A stretch of DNA of 64,000 nucleotides from Hymenobacter cavernae (GTDB lineage Bacteria; Bacteroidota; Bacteroidia; Cytophagales; Hymenobacteraceae). The position numbers were made by a program, and so were the translations under genes. Shown one piece after another: positions 41,544-50,338 of the stretch. The notes below the pieces were generated by a model, which saw only the letters and a program-made list of their open reading frames with translations, did no database searches and was not told where the DNA came from. Where the stretch lies: contig NZ_BMHT01000001.1 of assembly GCF_014641455.1 (NCBI RefSeq), positions 978,117 through 1,042,116 of the forward strand, written 5' to 3'. Numbering within the stretch: position 1 is the stretch's first letter; every line of letters begins with the position of its first letter.

Positions 41544-43751
41544 TTAGTGCTTCATCACTTTGATGGTTTGGGTAGTACCGGCAGCCTGCACTTTTACCAA
41601 GTACATACCGGCTTTGAGCTTGCTGCCGGCAGCGTACTCATCCTGGCCGCTGCCTTGTTCCACTTCCTTACCTACCTGGTCGTAGATGTGGTACGTGAAT
41701 GCGCCCGGCGTTTTGATGCGCATGGTGCCCGAGGTGGGGTTCGGGTACACGCTGATAGCCGATTCGGCTTTCGTGGCGGAGCGCGTGCCTGTTACCACGT
41801 CGCCGGCCAACACGATGTTGGGCGTGGGCGCGGGAGCCATGTCGGTACCAAGGTAGAAGCTAGGATGCGGCGGCTGGTTGTAAGCCGAGTTTTCGTGCGC
41901 CACGGCCACGCGGTACTGTGCATCGTGCATCAGCGTATAAAGGCGCTTGTCCGTCAGGTTGGTGGTTGTGTACAGCAGCAGTTGCGTATTGTCGCGGCTG
42001 CGCAGCAGAATCTCCTCGCGCCAGTCACCTAGGATGTCGGCTGTCACGCACGGATTCGCTTTCGTGGTGTTATTAGTTTGCGCATCACCGTTTTCGGGCA
42101 AGCTAGGAGTTAGCAGGCGCGTCAGCGAGTTGGTGAGGTGGTTCCACTTCTCCAGGCGCACGGTTGCGACGTTAGTGGTCGAGTTGTAGCCCGCGTCGAG
42201 CAACTCGCGCGACAAGTCACCATCCCACCACACGGCGAAGTTGATGGTGGGCTTGGCCGTGCCGATCTGCACGCCTTTACAGGTGTAAAGCCCACCCGTA
42301 GACCCCCAGCACTCGTAACCTTTGTAGCGCGGGTCGATGTCCGCAGCTAGGCCGCGGCCAATATCACCAGTACCTGGGACGCCCCAAATGGGTTGGCCGG
42401 TTTTGGCATTGCGGAACTCCAGGCCGTAGCTGCCATACTGCGAAGGTGTTTCGTGGGGCTGCCACACTTCCTGCTCGGGCGTGTCGGGATCCATGTCGCT
42501 CATGTGCAGCGCGTCGCCGTGGCCCAGGCCATTCACATACAACCCTGTACCGTCAGATTTGATAGCGCTGGGGCCGTTTATCACTTCATCCCTGCCGTCG
42601 CCATCCACGTCGCCCACCGTCAGCTGGTGGTTGCCTTGCCCGGCGTAGGCGCTGTAATTGGGGTTATTGCTGTCGAAAACCCAGCGACGAGTGAGTTGGC
42701 CATTGCGCCAGTCCCAAGCCACGCGCACCATGCGCGTGTAGTAGCCGCGGCCCATAATAAGGCTAGGTCGGCGGCCATCCAGATACGCCACGGTCGACAC
42801 GAAACGGTCGACGCGGTTGCCGTAATTGTCGCCCCAGCTGGTCACGGCGCCACGCTCCGGCACAAAATCGGTAGTGGCCATGGCCGCGCCGGTCTGCCCG
42901 TTGAAGATGGTCAGAAACTCCGGTCCGGTCAGGATGTAACCGGAGGTATTGCGGTAGTCGGCAGTGGCGCTGCCAATGAGGGTACCTTTGCCGTCGACGG
43001 TGCCGTCGGCGGTGCGGCAGGCTACTTCCGCTTTGCCGTCACTATCTAGGTCATACACCATAAACTGCGTGTAGTGCGCCCCGGCCCGGATATTCTTACC
43101 TAGGTCGATGCGCCACAACCGCGTGCCGTCCAGCTTATAGGCATCCAGATACACGTTGCCGGTGTAGCCGCTCTGCGAGTTGTCTTTCGCGTTGCTGGGG
43201 TCCCACTTCAGGATGATTTCGTAGGTTCCGTCGCCGTCCAGGTCGCCTACGCTGGCGTCGTTGGCGCTGTAGGTGTAGGCTACGTTGTCGGGCGTGGTAC
43301 CGCCAGCGGGCGCCTGAATCGGGATGCTCAGGTACTGTTTGCCCCACACGCTGGCCGTCTCAGAGCTAGGTTGCTCGGCACCGTTGACGACGGCCCGCAC
43401 GCTGTACGTAGCATCGGTGCCGGCATCATCGAGGTAGTTGGTGGAGCCGGTAATGGGCGTGGCGTTCAGCTTGGTCGTGCCTCGGTATACGTTGAAGGCG
43501 ATGCCCGCCGGATCGGTGCCGGACAAGCGCCAGCCCACGTACACCTGACTCGCGCTGGTGCGCACGGCCACCACCCCACGGTTCAGCCGCTCCATGTACT
43601 TCTGAGCCTGCGCCGCGGGTGCCGCCAGCAGGCTAGCTCCTAGGGCTAGCCCTGCCCACCAGCTGGCAGTAGTACGCGGAAAAATGGTCTGCCTGGCCGC
43701 AGTGGGTTTCTGTCGTCGCAGATTCGGGAATGGGTGTAAGGTTTCGGTCAT
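41544..43751 (-). CDS. Rhamnogalacturonan lyase (PL11 type), T9SS-exported
   Basis: 735 residues. After a long signal region (WWAGLALGASLLAAPAAQAQ) comes the N-terminal beta-sandwich (NRGVVAVRTSASQVYVGWRL), then the eight-bladed propeller with calcium-type repeats (VGDLDGDGTYEIIL, MVYDLDSDGKAEVACRTADG, VGDVDGDGRDEVING) of YesW/YesX-like lyases. The end is a T9SS type A sorting domain (ISVYPNPTSGTMRIKTPG, KLKAGMYLVKVQAAGTT). It cleaves the rhamnogalacturonan I backbone by beta-elimination outside the cell. It belongs to the pectin region with two pectate lyases. Confidence 0.92.
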   Translation of the reverse strand: MTETLHPFPNLRRQKPTAARQTIFPRTTASWWAGLALGASLLAAPAAQAQKYMERLNRGVVAVRTSASQVYVGWRLSGTDPAGIAFNVYRGTTKLNATPITGSTNYLDDAGTDATYSVRAVVNGAEQPSSETASVWGKQYLSIPIQAPAGGTTPDNVAYTYSANDASVGDLDGDGTYEIILKWDPSNAKDNSQSGYTGNVYLDAYKLDGTRLWRIDLGKNIRAGAHYTQFMVYDLDSDGKAEVACRTADGTVDGKGTLIGSATADYRNTSGYILTGPEFLTIFNGQTGAAMATTDFVPERGAVTSWGDNYGNRVDRFVSTVAYLDGRRPSLIMGRGYYTRMVRVAWDWRNGQLTRRWVFDSNNPNYSAYAGQGNHQLTVGDVDGDGRDEVINGPSAIKSDGTGLYVNGLGHGDALHMSDMDPDTPEQEVWQPHETPSQYGSYGLEFRNAKTGQPIWGVPGTGDIGRGLAADIDPRYKGYECWGSTGGLYTCKGVQIGTAKPTINFAVWWDGDLSRELLDAGYNSTTNVATVRLEKWNHLTNSLTRLLTPSLPENGDAQTNNTTKANPCVTADILGDWREEILLRSRDNTQLLLYTTTNLTDKRLYTLMHDAQYRVAVAHENSAYNQPPHPSFYLGTDMAPAPTPNIVLAGDVVTGTRSATKAESAISVYPNPTSGTMRIKTPGAFTYHIYDQVGKEVEQGSGQDEYAAGSKLKAGMYLVKVQAAGTTQTIKVMKH

Positions 43752-43984
43752 CTTTGGGTAGGAATTGGAGTGTAGAATTCGTACCCAAACAAGCAAATGA
43801 AACCGCGGCGGCTGTACTGTACTGTGCTGGCTTTGTTGCTTTTACTAAAATCTTGTTCACCCCGGCCCGGCGCCATCATCATCAAGCTGGGGTGCAATGC
43901 GTTAGCTAAACCTAGCTTTTGCCTACAGCTTTCCTACGCCTACTCACCCCATCACCACTACCCTGCTGCTTCTATGCCAGCAAA

Positions 43985-44014
43985 AAGGCCTACCCGCTTG
44001 TGCAGGTAGGCCTT
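43985..44014 (-). terminator. Rho-independent terminator of the first pectate lyase gene
   Basis: AAGGCCTACC-CGCTTGTGCA-GGTAGGCCTT. On the minus strand a TTTTT run follows. The rest of the 43752-44060 gap holds only a doubtful short ORF. Confidence 0.8.
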
Positions 44015-44060
44015 CGGGTGCTGCGTGACGCACGGCGTAGACCGTGCTCCTGATGCCTGC

Positions 44061-45836
44061 TTAGTGCTTTATTATTTTGGTAGTGAGGCGCTCCGTGCCG
44101 CCGGTGTACACCAGCAAGTAGTTTCCGCGCGTCAGACTCTGTAATGAAACAAACGTCTGTTGGCTGCCTGGCTCGCTGGCAAACTCCGCCACCTTCTTGC
44201 CCTCGAAGCTATACACGACTACCCTGGCGCCGCGCACGGCGGTTGGATGCGCCACCGTGAGCTGCTCGCTGGCCGGGTTCGGGTACGCCACCAAAGCGCC
44301 GATTCGGGTCGTGCCGGCCTTCACGCCGGTCACGACCGACGCAATGCCGTTGAGGTAATTCTCCAGCGCAGTGTAGCCACTCGCATCGCGCACGTTGCGG
44401 TCGTTGGGGTCGTTGGGGTTGAGGCCCTGGTTTATTTCCCAAGAATCGGGCATGCCGTCGTGGTCGGTATCCGTGGGCGCAGGCAGCGAGTTCAGCACGG
44501 GCCAAGCACCTACGGTCTGCTCGTAAGGCGTGCCGTGTGGGAAGCCGCCCTGCACGTCGATGATGGCGCCGGTGCGGTTGCGCACGTCGTTCACAATGCG
44601 CTGATCCAGCGCGTCGCGCTTCGGCAGGCTAGCTCCGGCGTTGCGCAGCACAGCTTCGTAGGCGTCGGTGGCGCTCTGCGTGGGCATGGCCAGAATATCG
44701 AACGGCGTCGTGACTTTAGCTAAGGTGGTGTCGTTGCGCGTGCCGCCATTCATTACCACGCCCAGCCAGTTCCGCTTTGTCACGGCCTCCGAGCTCTCCA
44801 CGTAGTTGCCGGTCAGGTAATACTTGCCGTAGGGCAGCACCGGCGACGACGTCTGTTTGTAGGGGTTCAGGATTTCGGTGCGGATGCTCACGCCGCCCGA
44901 GCTACCGGTGGCGGTAGAGGGTCCGTATTTGTAGTAGTTGTTGACGATGTTGTAGTTACCACCCTCGCCGCCGTTGGTGTTGTAGGAGCCCCAGTTATAA
45001 AGCACGTTGTTGCGGAAGTCTGCATTTTCCTGTCCGGCCGTGTTGGGAGCCAGGTTGCGGCTGCCATCGAAGCGTGGCATCCGACCCAGGCAGTGCGCCA
45101 GCAGGTTGTGGTGAAACGAAGCGTGCCGGCCGCCCCAGATGCCGCCGTAGCCGTGCCGCTCAAAGTCGGTGTCGCCCGTTTCGAAGTGGTAGGAGTAGTT
45201 CAGCGGCTCGCTGATGATGTTCCATTGCAGGGTGGTGCTGTCGCCGCGGTATACAGTGCAGGCTTCGTCGCTCGACCAGCTCATGGTGCAATGGTCTACC
45301 ATCAACTTGCTCTGACTCAGCGCGCCGAACGTATCATCGCTGCCGCTGCCATTCACCATGCCTTTGTTCTGGTTTTTGTCGCCCATGCGAAACCGGATAA
45401 AGCGCACAATCACGTTGCTGGCCGTGATGCTGACCGGATGATCGGCCAGGCAAATGCCGTCGCCGGGTGCGGTTTGGCCGGCAATGGTGGTGTTGGCCCG
45501 CGAGATGCGCAGCGGCGACAACAAGTGAATGGTGCCCGACACGCGAAACACCACTGTGCGGTAAGTCGCCGACGAGTTTTGCGTCACGGCGTAGCGCAGA
45601 CTGCCGGGGTTGTTGTCGTCGTTGAGGTTGGTCACTTCATACACCGTCGTTGGTACCGTCGCAGTGCCGCGGCCGCCGGAAGTGTACTTACCAGCGCCTT
45701 CTGCGCCCGGAAAAGCCGGCGTGCGTTGCGCGTGCGCAGGTGCGCTCAGGCCTACTATGGCTGCAAAGCAACCAAGTGTCAGCCACTTAAGCCCTGCACC
45801 GGTGTGCTGCCGATGAAGCGTAGAGTTTATTAGCAT
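44061..45836 (-). CDS. Pectate lyase (PL1-like), T9SS-exported
   Basis: 591 residues. The signal peptide ends near APAHAQ. The right-handed beta-helix has TPAFPGAEGAGKYTSGGRG, ANTTIAGQTAPGDGI, VIVRFIRFRMGDKNQNKG, LMVDHCTMSWSSDEA and HHNLLAHCLGRMPRFDG. A thrombospondin-3-like calcium loop (DTDHDGMPDSWEI) links to a T9SS type A sorting domain (LVAYPNPASEQLTVAHP). It cleaves polygalacturonate by beta-elimination on the cell surface or outside. It is a paralogue of the gene at 50339. A candidate operator lies 115 bp upstream. Confidence 0.9.
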   Translation of the reverse strand: MLINSTLHRQHTGAGLKWLTLGCFAAIVGLSAPAHAQRTPAFPGAEGAGKYTSGGRGTATVPTTVYEVTNLNDDNNPGSLRYAVTQNSSATYRTVVFRVSGTIHLLSPLRISRANTTIAGQTAPGDGICLADHPVSITASNVIVRFIRFRMGDKNQNKGMVNGSGSDDTFGALSQSKLMVDHCTMSWSSDEACTVYRGDSTTLQWNIISEPLNYSYHFETGDTDFERHGYGGIWGGRHASFHHNLLAHCLGRMPRFDGSRNLAPNTAGQENADFRNNVLYNWGSYNTNGGEGGNYNIVNNYYKYGPSTATGSSGGVSIRTEILNPYKQTSSPVLPYGKYYLTGNYVESSEAVTKRNWLGVVMNGGTRNDTTLAKVTTPFDILAMPTQSATDAYEAVLRNAGASLPKRDALDQRIVNDVRNRTGAIIDVQGGFPHGTPYEQTVGAWPVLNSLPAPTDTDHDGMPDSWEINQGLNPNDPNDRNVRDASGYTALENYLNGIASVVTGVKAGTTRIGALVAYPNPASEQLTVAHPTAVRGARVVVYSFEGKKVAEFASEPGSQQTFVSLQSLTRGNYLLVYTGGTERLTTKIIKH

Positions 45837-45950
45837 AAAGAATAGCGTTGGGTGAGCGGATGGATGGAATGGGCGGAATCTTGGAGTATTGCCTTATAAT
45901 CCTAGCAAAATCTTAGGGAAGTGCTGTACAACAAAGCTAGGTTTATTACT

Positions 45951-45974
45951 GCAATCGTTATCGGGAACGTTACC
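45951..45974. promoter_or_regulatory. Candidate shared operator, pectate lyase / MFS divergent region
   Basis: GCAATCGTTATCGG (45951-45964) is directly followed by GAACGTTACC, a partial inverted copy. It matches the sites at 47342 and 51982 to the consensus GCAAWCGWTRYCGG. It lies between the divergent pectate lyase and MFS genes. The LacI-like look of the AACGTT core is inference. Confidence 0.5.
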
Positions 45975-46122
45975 AGAACCAGAAAGTTGACGAAGCATAG
46001 GCTCCTCGGAGTACTGGAGGGCATGTTATGCAAGCCCTTTTAAAGGCAGGAAGCGTATAGCGGCTTTTCCTTTGCTATTGGAGCAGTGCATCTTGCTCCC
46101 GATTTCAGGTTTGAACGCTTCC

Positions 46123-47280
46123 ATGCCAGCAACTTCCGTACGCTCTCTTTCACCTGCGCGGGCGCGCCTTGCTACCGCAGTTTTCTTCTTTGTATCCGGC
46201 TTTGGGTTTTCTACCTGGGCGTCGCGTATTCCCACCATTCAGCAGCACCTAGGTCTCAACGAGGCCCAGCTCGGGGGCGTGCTGCTGGCGCTACCGGCCG
46301 GCCTCATGCTAACGCTGCCCGTAACGGGCGCCTTGCTTCAGCGCCACAGCAGCCGCCGGATTATGCTTATTGGCGCCGTGCTGTACAATCTGATGCTGGC
46401 CCTGCTAGGTTTTGTGACGCATACCTGGCAGCTCGTGCTGGTGCTATTTTGCTTCGGCTGCTCGCGTAACCTGCTGAATATCTCTGTCAATGCGCAATCG
46501 GTGGGGGTGCAGGGGCTATACGACCGGCCCATTCTGGCTACGTTTCATGGCGTATGGAGCGTGGCGGGTTTTGCCGCAGCTGGCCTCAGCGCCTTGCTTA
46601 TTCCTGCCAACGTTTCGCTTCCCTACCACATGGTGGTAGTCAGCGTGCTGCTGACGGGCGTGGCGCTAAGCTTCTTCCCTAACAGCTTGGTTCTCAAACC
46701 AACAAAACAAGCGCAGAAAACCGGTTTTTCCCTCCCCGACCGCTCGCTGCTCGGCTTTGGCCTTATCGCCTTCACCTCGATGGCTTGCGAAGGCACGATG
46801 TACGACTGGAGCAGCATCTATTTCGAAAAGGCTGTGCACGCTCCCAAAGCCATCGTCACGGCGGGCTTCACGGCCTACATGGTCGCCATGACGGTTGGGC
46901 GCTTCTCCGGCGACTGGCTGGTGAGCCGTCTGGGTATTAGTATGATGCTGCGCTACAGTGGGTTTCTCATGAGCCTAGGTCTGCTGCTGGCGGCGCTGTT
47001 CCCAACGCCCATTACGGCCGGGCTAGGTTTTGTGATGGTGGGGCTTGGCGTTTCCTGCGTTATCCCGCTGGTGTTTGGCATGGCCGGCAAGTCGTCGAAC
47101 CTAGGAAGCGGCTCGGCTATTGCGGCCGTGTCCACAGTTGGCTATTTCGGGTTTCTGATTGTGCCGCCGGTGGTGGGTTTCGTGGCGGAAGCCGCTAATC
47201 TGCGCTGGTCGCTGGCCCTAATGTCAGTGTTAGGCGCGGTGATGATTGGCTTAGTCTGGAACTTGAAAGAACCTAGCTAA
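46123..47280 (+). CDS. MFS transporter
   Basis: 385 residues with about 12 TM helices. FFFVSGFGFSTWASRIPTIQ and GALLQRHSSRRIMLIGAVLY are the first helix and the loop 2-3 motif of the major facilitator superfamily (FucP/YbjJ-like branch). The ATG at 46123 is chosen. It sits between a pectate lyase and a polysaccharide deacetylase gene and shares candidate operators with them, so uptake of a pectin-derived sugar is a fair guess. Export cannot be excluded. Confidence 0.88.
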   Translation: MPATSVRSLSPARARLATAVFFFVSGFGFSTWASRIPTIQQHLGLNEAQLGGVLLALPAGLMLTLPVTGALLQRHSSRRIMLIGAVLYNLMLALLGFVTHTWQLVLVLFCFGCSRNLLNISVNAQSVGVQGLYDRPILATFHGVWSVAGFAAAGLSALLIPANVSLPYHMVVVSVLLTGVALSFFPNSLVLKPTKQAQKTGFSLPDRSLLGFGLIAFTSMACEGTMYDWSSIYFEKAVHAPKAIVTAGFTAYMVAMTVGRFSGDWLVSRLGISMMLRYSGFLMSLGLLLAALFPTPITAGLGFVMVGLGVSCVIPLVFGMAGKSSNLGSGSAIAAVSTVGYFGFLIVPPVVGFVAEAANLRWSLALMSVLGAVMIGLVWNLKEPS

Positions 47281-47341
47281 CCGCATCTGCCAATTGCACC
47301 CTAGGAACATAATTTGGCTCTATTCTGCTAAACTACCTACC

Positions 47342-47375
47342 GCAAACGATACCGGCACGCTACCGAAATCGTTTG
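47342..47375. promoter_or_regulatory. Candidate operator upstream of the polysaccharide deacetylase
   Basis: GCAAACGATACCGG at 47342-47355, and an inverted copy CGGT..GAAATCGTTTG ending at 47375, make a CAAACGAT/ATCGTTTG dyad. It lies 130 bp before the ATG at 47507. Confidence 0.55.
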
Positions 47376-47506
47376 TGTAGTTTATCTGTTACCTAGGTAT
47401 GCTTGGCGCATGCTGCCTCCCGCAGAAGTGAATACATTTATACTACGGGATGCCGACTTCCCGGTATTTCTACCATTGTTCCCACCATAATTTATTGTCA
47501 AACAGT

Positions 47507-48832
47507 ATGATCAACACTTACCCGCAACAAAAAAAGATCGGCTCACCCAGCATCAGGAAGGCTTATTTCGCCGGCAGAACGTTGCTGCCGCGCCTGGGTC
47601 TTTGCGCGCTGGCTCTTGGCTTCAGCACCACGGCCAATGCGCAGGTAAACCCGGCGTACGAGGTAGCAACCTGGTCGAAGTTCAAGACGGCAGCTATTAC
47701 CTACACCTTCGACGATAATACTGCTAAGCAGCTGCCGGTAGCCTTGCCACTATTCGACCGGTATAACTTTAAAATCACTCTATTTACCGTCACCAACTGG
47801 AATCCGAACTGGGCTGGTTTGCGCACTGCTTCCACCAACGGACACGAGGTAACCAGCCACACGCTCAGCCACCCGAGCTTACCTACGCTCACAGTAGCTC
47901 AGCAAGTTACGGAGCTGCAACAGTCGCAGGCAATTATCAAGACCAACGTTCCGACGGCCAGGTGCGAAACCATTGCGTACCCAAACTGCAACATCGGCGA
48001 CATTCCCAGCATCCAGTCGTACTACATAGCAGGCCGCACGTGCAGTGGCCAGATAATGACCAGCACGCCGCCTGATTTCTACAATCTCAGCTCCATCATC
48101 ACCGGCACCACGGGCACGGTACAGACGGCCGCCACGTTCAATGCACGGGTAGAATCCGCCAAGGCATCCAGGGGCTGGTGCGTGTTCCTCACCCATGGCA
48201 TCGACGACGATGGCGGCTACTCCCCGACCCAATCGACGGAGCTAAGCGCGCACCTGGCGTACATGAACACCAACATCGCCGATTATTGGGTGGGCACGTT
48301 TTCGGATGTTGCAAAATACATCAAGGAGCGCAACGCGCTTTCGCTGACGGAAACCACCATTTCGGCCGACCTGCTCAGCCTGACGGCTACCGACAACCTG
48401 GCCAACAACGTTTATGACGTGCCGGTGACGGTCAGAAGGTTGCTGCCCGCCACATGGGCAAATGCCGCCGTAGCGCGCGCCGGCGTGACGGTTCCTTCTA
48501 CCATTTCTACCGTGAACGGAGTGAAGTACATCGTGTTCGATGTAGTACCCGATCAGGGCGAAATCCGGCTGGCGAAAGCCACTGTCACCAGCAACCTAGG
48601 TGCCAGCCAGGCAATTGCCACGGAAACCTGGCCGAACCCCTTCACCGACAGAACGACGGTAGAAGCCAAAGGCAACTTCAGTTACTCGGTGTACTCGCTC
48701 GAAGGCAAACTGGTAGAAACCGGCCAGGGCACCAACTCTGTAAAGTTCGGCAACAACCTGGCTTCCGGCACCTACGTGGTCAAGATCAGCCAGAACGGCA
48801 AAGTGGTCAGCTCCAAGGTCATCAAGAAGTAA
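47507..48832 (+). CDS. Polysaccharide deacetylase-like (CE4) protein, T9SS-exported
   Basis: 441 residues. After the signal peptide (LGLCALALGFSTTANA) comes the NodB-homology domain: ITYTFDDNTAKQLPVALPLF (catalytic/metal Asp pair) and VTSHTLSHPSLPTL (metal His-x3-His). The later Arg-x-Pro-Tyr motif is degenerate (ETIAYPNC). A beta-domain and a T9SS type A sorting domain (TETWPNPFTDRTTVEAKG, LASGTYVVKISQNGKVVSS) complete it. It probably removes acetyl groups from a plant or cell-wall polysaccharide outside the cell. The ATG at 47507 is chosen. Confidence 0.85.
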   Translation: MINTYPQQKKIGSPSIRKAYFAGRTLLPRLGLCALALGFSTTANAQVNPAYEVATWSKFKTAAITYTFDDNTAKQLPVALPLFDRYNFKITLFTVTNWNPNWAGLRTASTNGHEVTSHTLSHPSLPTLTVAQQVTELQQSQAIIKTNVPTARCETIAYPNCNIGDIPSIQSYYIAGRTCSGQIMTSTPPDFYNLSSIITGTTGTVQTAATFNARVESAKASRGWCVFLTHGIDDDGGYSPTQSTELSAHLAYMNTNIADYWVGTFSDVAKYIKERNALSLTETTISADLLSLTATDNLANNVYDVPVTVRRLLPATWANAAVARAGVTVPSTISTVNGVKYIVFDVVPDQGEIRLAKATVTSNLGASQAIATETWPNPFTDRTTVEAKGNFSYSVYSLEGKLVETGQGTNSVKFGNNLASGTYVVKISQNGKVVSSKVIKK

Positions 48833-48889
48833 AGCCGACGCTACTCAACTCAAGAGGCTGATTGTCAGCTCTCGCTGGCTTTTTCAAGT

Positions 48890-48943
48890 AACAAGACCTA
48901 GGTTCTGGCCGATGTTAGCATCGGTCAGAACCTAGGTCTTGTT
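48890..48943. terminator. Long bidirectional terminator with CCTAGG in both stem strands
   Basis: AACAAGACCTAGGTTCTG plus CCGATG pair with their complements across TTAG. The stem is about 25 bp with a single G:T. It ends the deacetylase gene and faces the convergent lipoprotein gene. Confidence 0.9.
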
Positions 48944-48979
48944 GTTTCTACGTGATGCGGCTAGCAAACAATGCTGGTG

Positions 48980-49630
48980 CTAGAAAAGCGGCTTTTTCAC
49001 CTTGCGGTTGCCGTCTTCATCAATCTTGATTTTGGTGCCGTTGGCGCGTTTGATCTTCACCTCGTTCGGGTGATCTTCGTCGCGCTTTATCTTCGCTCCA
49101 TTCACAAACTTCACCTTGCGGCCATCATCCGAAACCTTGTCGATAGCAGGGCCGCGCCGCACGCGGTGCGTGGGCAATGCGCGGTGGGTAGCGGTGTACG
49201 GCCCATCGTAGTACGTACCTAGGTTCGATTCGTAGGTGCTGTACTGGGTCGAGTTGCCCAACGCCGTTTTCACCTGCGCGGCCGTGTTGTCGTTGATGGC
49301 GCGTAAGGCGGCATATTGGCCCGTCGTATCGGTGGCGTACTGCTTGCGGGCGGTGGCCATCTGGCTGGCGCGCTCGTAGTGCGCTTGTCGCACGCGGGCT
49401 ACTGTGGCCGTGTCGGTCAGGTTGGCGTCGGTGGCAATTTGCTGGGCAATGCGGTCGGCCTCAACGCGGTACGTAGAATCCATCACGTCTTTCACTTCCG
49501 TCGCCGTCGAGTCGGTGGTGGCCGTGGCCGTGGTGGGCTGCGCGTCGGTCACGACGGCAGCGGGCTTGTCCTGGGAGCAGGCCGCCAGTAGCAAGCCAGC
49601 CGCGCAGGAGAGCAACAAGGTCTTTCTCAT
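48980..49630 (-). CDS. Lipoprotein of unknown function (216 aa)
   Basis: Signal sequence LLLSCAAGLLLAAC with lipobox Cys, then a Thr/Ala-rich linker. The central helical part (VARVRQAHYERASQMATARK...YAALRAINDNTAAQVKTALG) resembles the LTXXQ/Spy-like helical fold. A basic C-terminal tail holds three similar beta-strand units, KVKFVNGAKIKRDEDHPNEV / KIKRANGTKIKIDEDGNRKV. The alternating Lys-rich repeats suggest binding to acidic polymers or nucleic acid, which is inference. It is convergent with the polysaccharide deacetylase gene. Confidence 0.65.
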   Translation of the reverse strand: MRKTLLLSCAAGLLLAACSQDKPAAVVTDAQPTTATATTDSTATEVKDVMDSTYRVEADRIAQQIATDANLTDTATVARVRQAHYERASQMATARKQYATDTTGQYAALRAINDNTAAQVKTALGNSTQYSTYESNLGTYYDGPYTATHRALPTHRVRRGPAIDKVSDDGRKVKFVNGAKIKRDEDHPNEVKIKRANGTKIKIDEDGNRKVKKPLF

Positions 49631-49846
49631 CTTGAATCAGGTCAGCTATAAAGCAGCACGACTATGGGTTGCCGATGGCCGCTCTACGGACGAGCCTGGC
49701 GGATGGTTTTTGTGCCGGCGACTTGCCAGACCTAGGTTTTACCGAACGTCAGCCTCAACGCGCTGAAAGAAAAAGCCGCTTGAGTTCTGCTGATTCATTA
49801 ATATTACCACGAACTAATACAAAGCCGTTTATCAGCCTAAATCCTT

Positions 49847-50254
49847 ATGAATCAGCAACCGTCCGGCGCCTTCATTGCCGCTTCCTGGGTCGCTTTGCTT
49901 GCGGGCGCCGTCAGCTACAACGTCGGCCTGTGGAACGCTCAGATGCCGCTGAACGAAAAAGGCTACTACTTCACCGTGCTGATGTACGGCTTGTTCTCGG
50001 CCGTTTCGGTGCAGAAAAGTGTGCGCGACCGGATGGAAGGCATTCCAGTCACGAACCTCTACTACGGTATCAGCTGGGTTTCTACGCTGCTCGCCGTGCT
50101 GCTGCTGGTAGTCGGCCTCTGGAATGCGACGCTCACGCTCAGCGAGAAAGGCTTTTATGGTATGTCCTTCCTGCTCAGCCTATTCGCCGCCATTGCCGTG
50201 CAGAAGAACACCCGCGACGCGCAAAGCTCCACCAGCCGAACCCCAGAAAGCTGA
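49847..50254 (+). CDS. YiaA/YiaB family inner-membrane protein
   Basis: 135 residues containing two copies of the YiaAB two-helix unit: [23 protein letters not shown] / [21 protein letters not shown] and the similar [20 protein letters not shown] / [21 protein letters not shown]. The duplicated helix-GLWNA-helix layout and the VQK ends are diagnostic. The family is of unknown function in the inner membrane. Single gene; a heptamer array follows. Confidence 0.9.
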   Translation: MNQQPSGAFIAASWVALLAGAVSYNVGLWNAQMPLNEKGYYFTVLMYGLFSAVSVQKSVRDRMEGIPVTNLYYGISWVSTLLAVLLLVVGLWNATLTLSEKGFYGMSFLLSLFAAIAVQKNTRDAQSSTSRTPES

Positions 50255-50258
50255 TTTT

Positions 50259-50333
50259 CAGTTATCAGTTATCAGTACTTGGTTGCTCAATACCTAGGTT
50301 AGTGGTGCATTGGTAACTGGTAACTGACAACTG
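50259..50333. repeat. Inverted heptamer array (CAGTTAT / AACTGGT)
   Basis: Left CAGTTAT, CAGTTAT, CAGT (50259-50276). The right side in inverse orientation is GGTAACTGGTAACTGACAAC.. (50312-50333), i.e. CAGTTGT, CAGTTAC, CAGTTACC. The spacer holds ACCTAGGT. It lies between convergent genes. Confidence 0.65.
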
Positions 50334-50338
50334 CCACC

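Noticed and set aside
43797..44009. A 70-codon ORF starting MKPRRLYCTVLALLLLLKSC with a lipoprotein-like start
   Set aside because: The later part has no protein-like character, and the stop lies inside the pectate lyase terminator; the lipobox-like start is likely chance.
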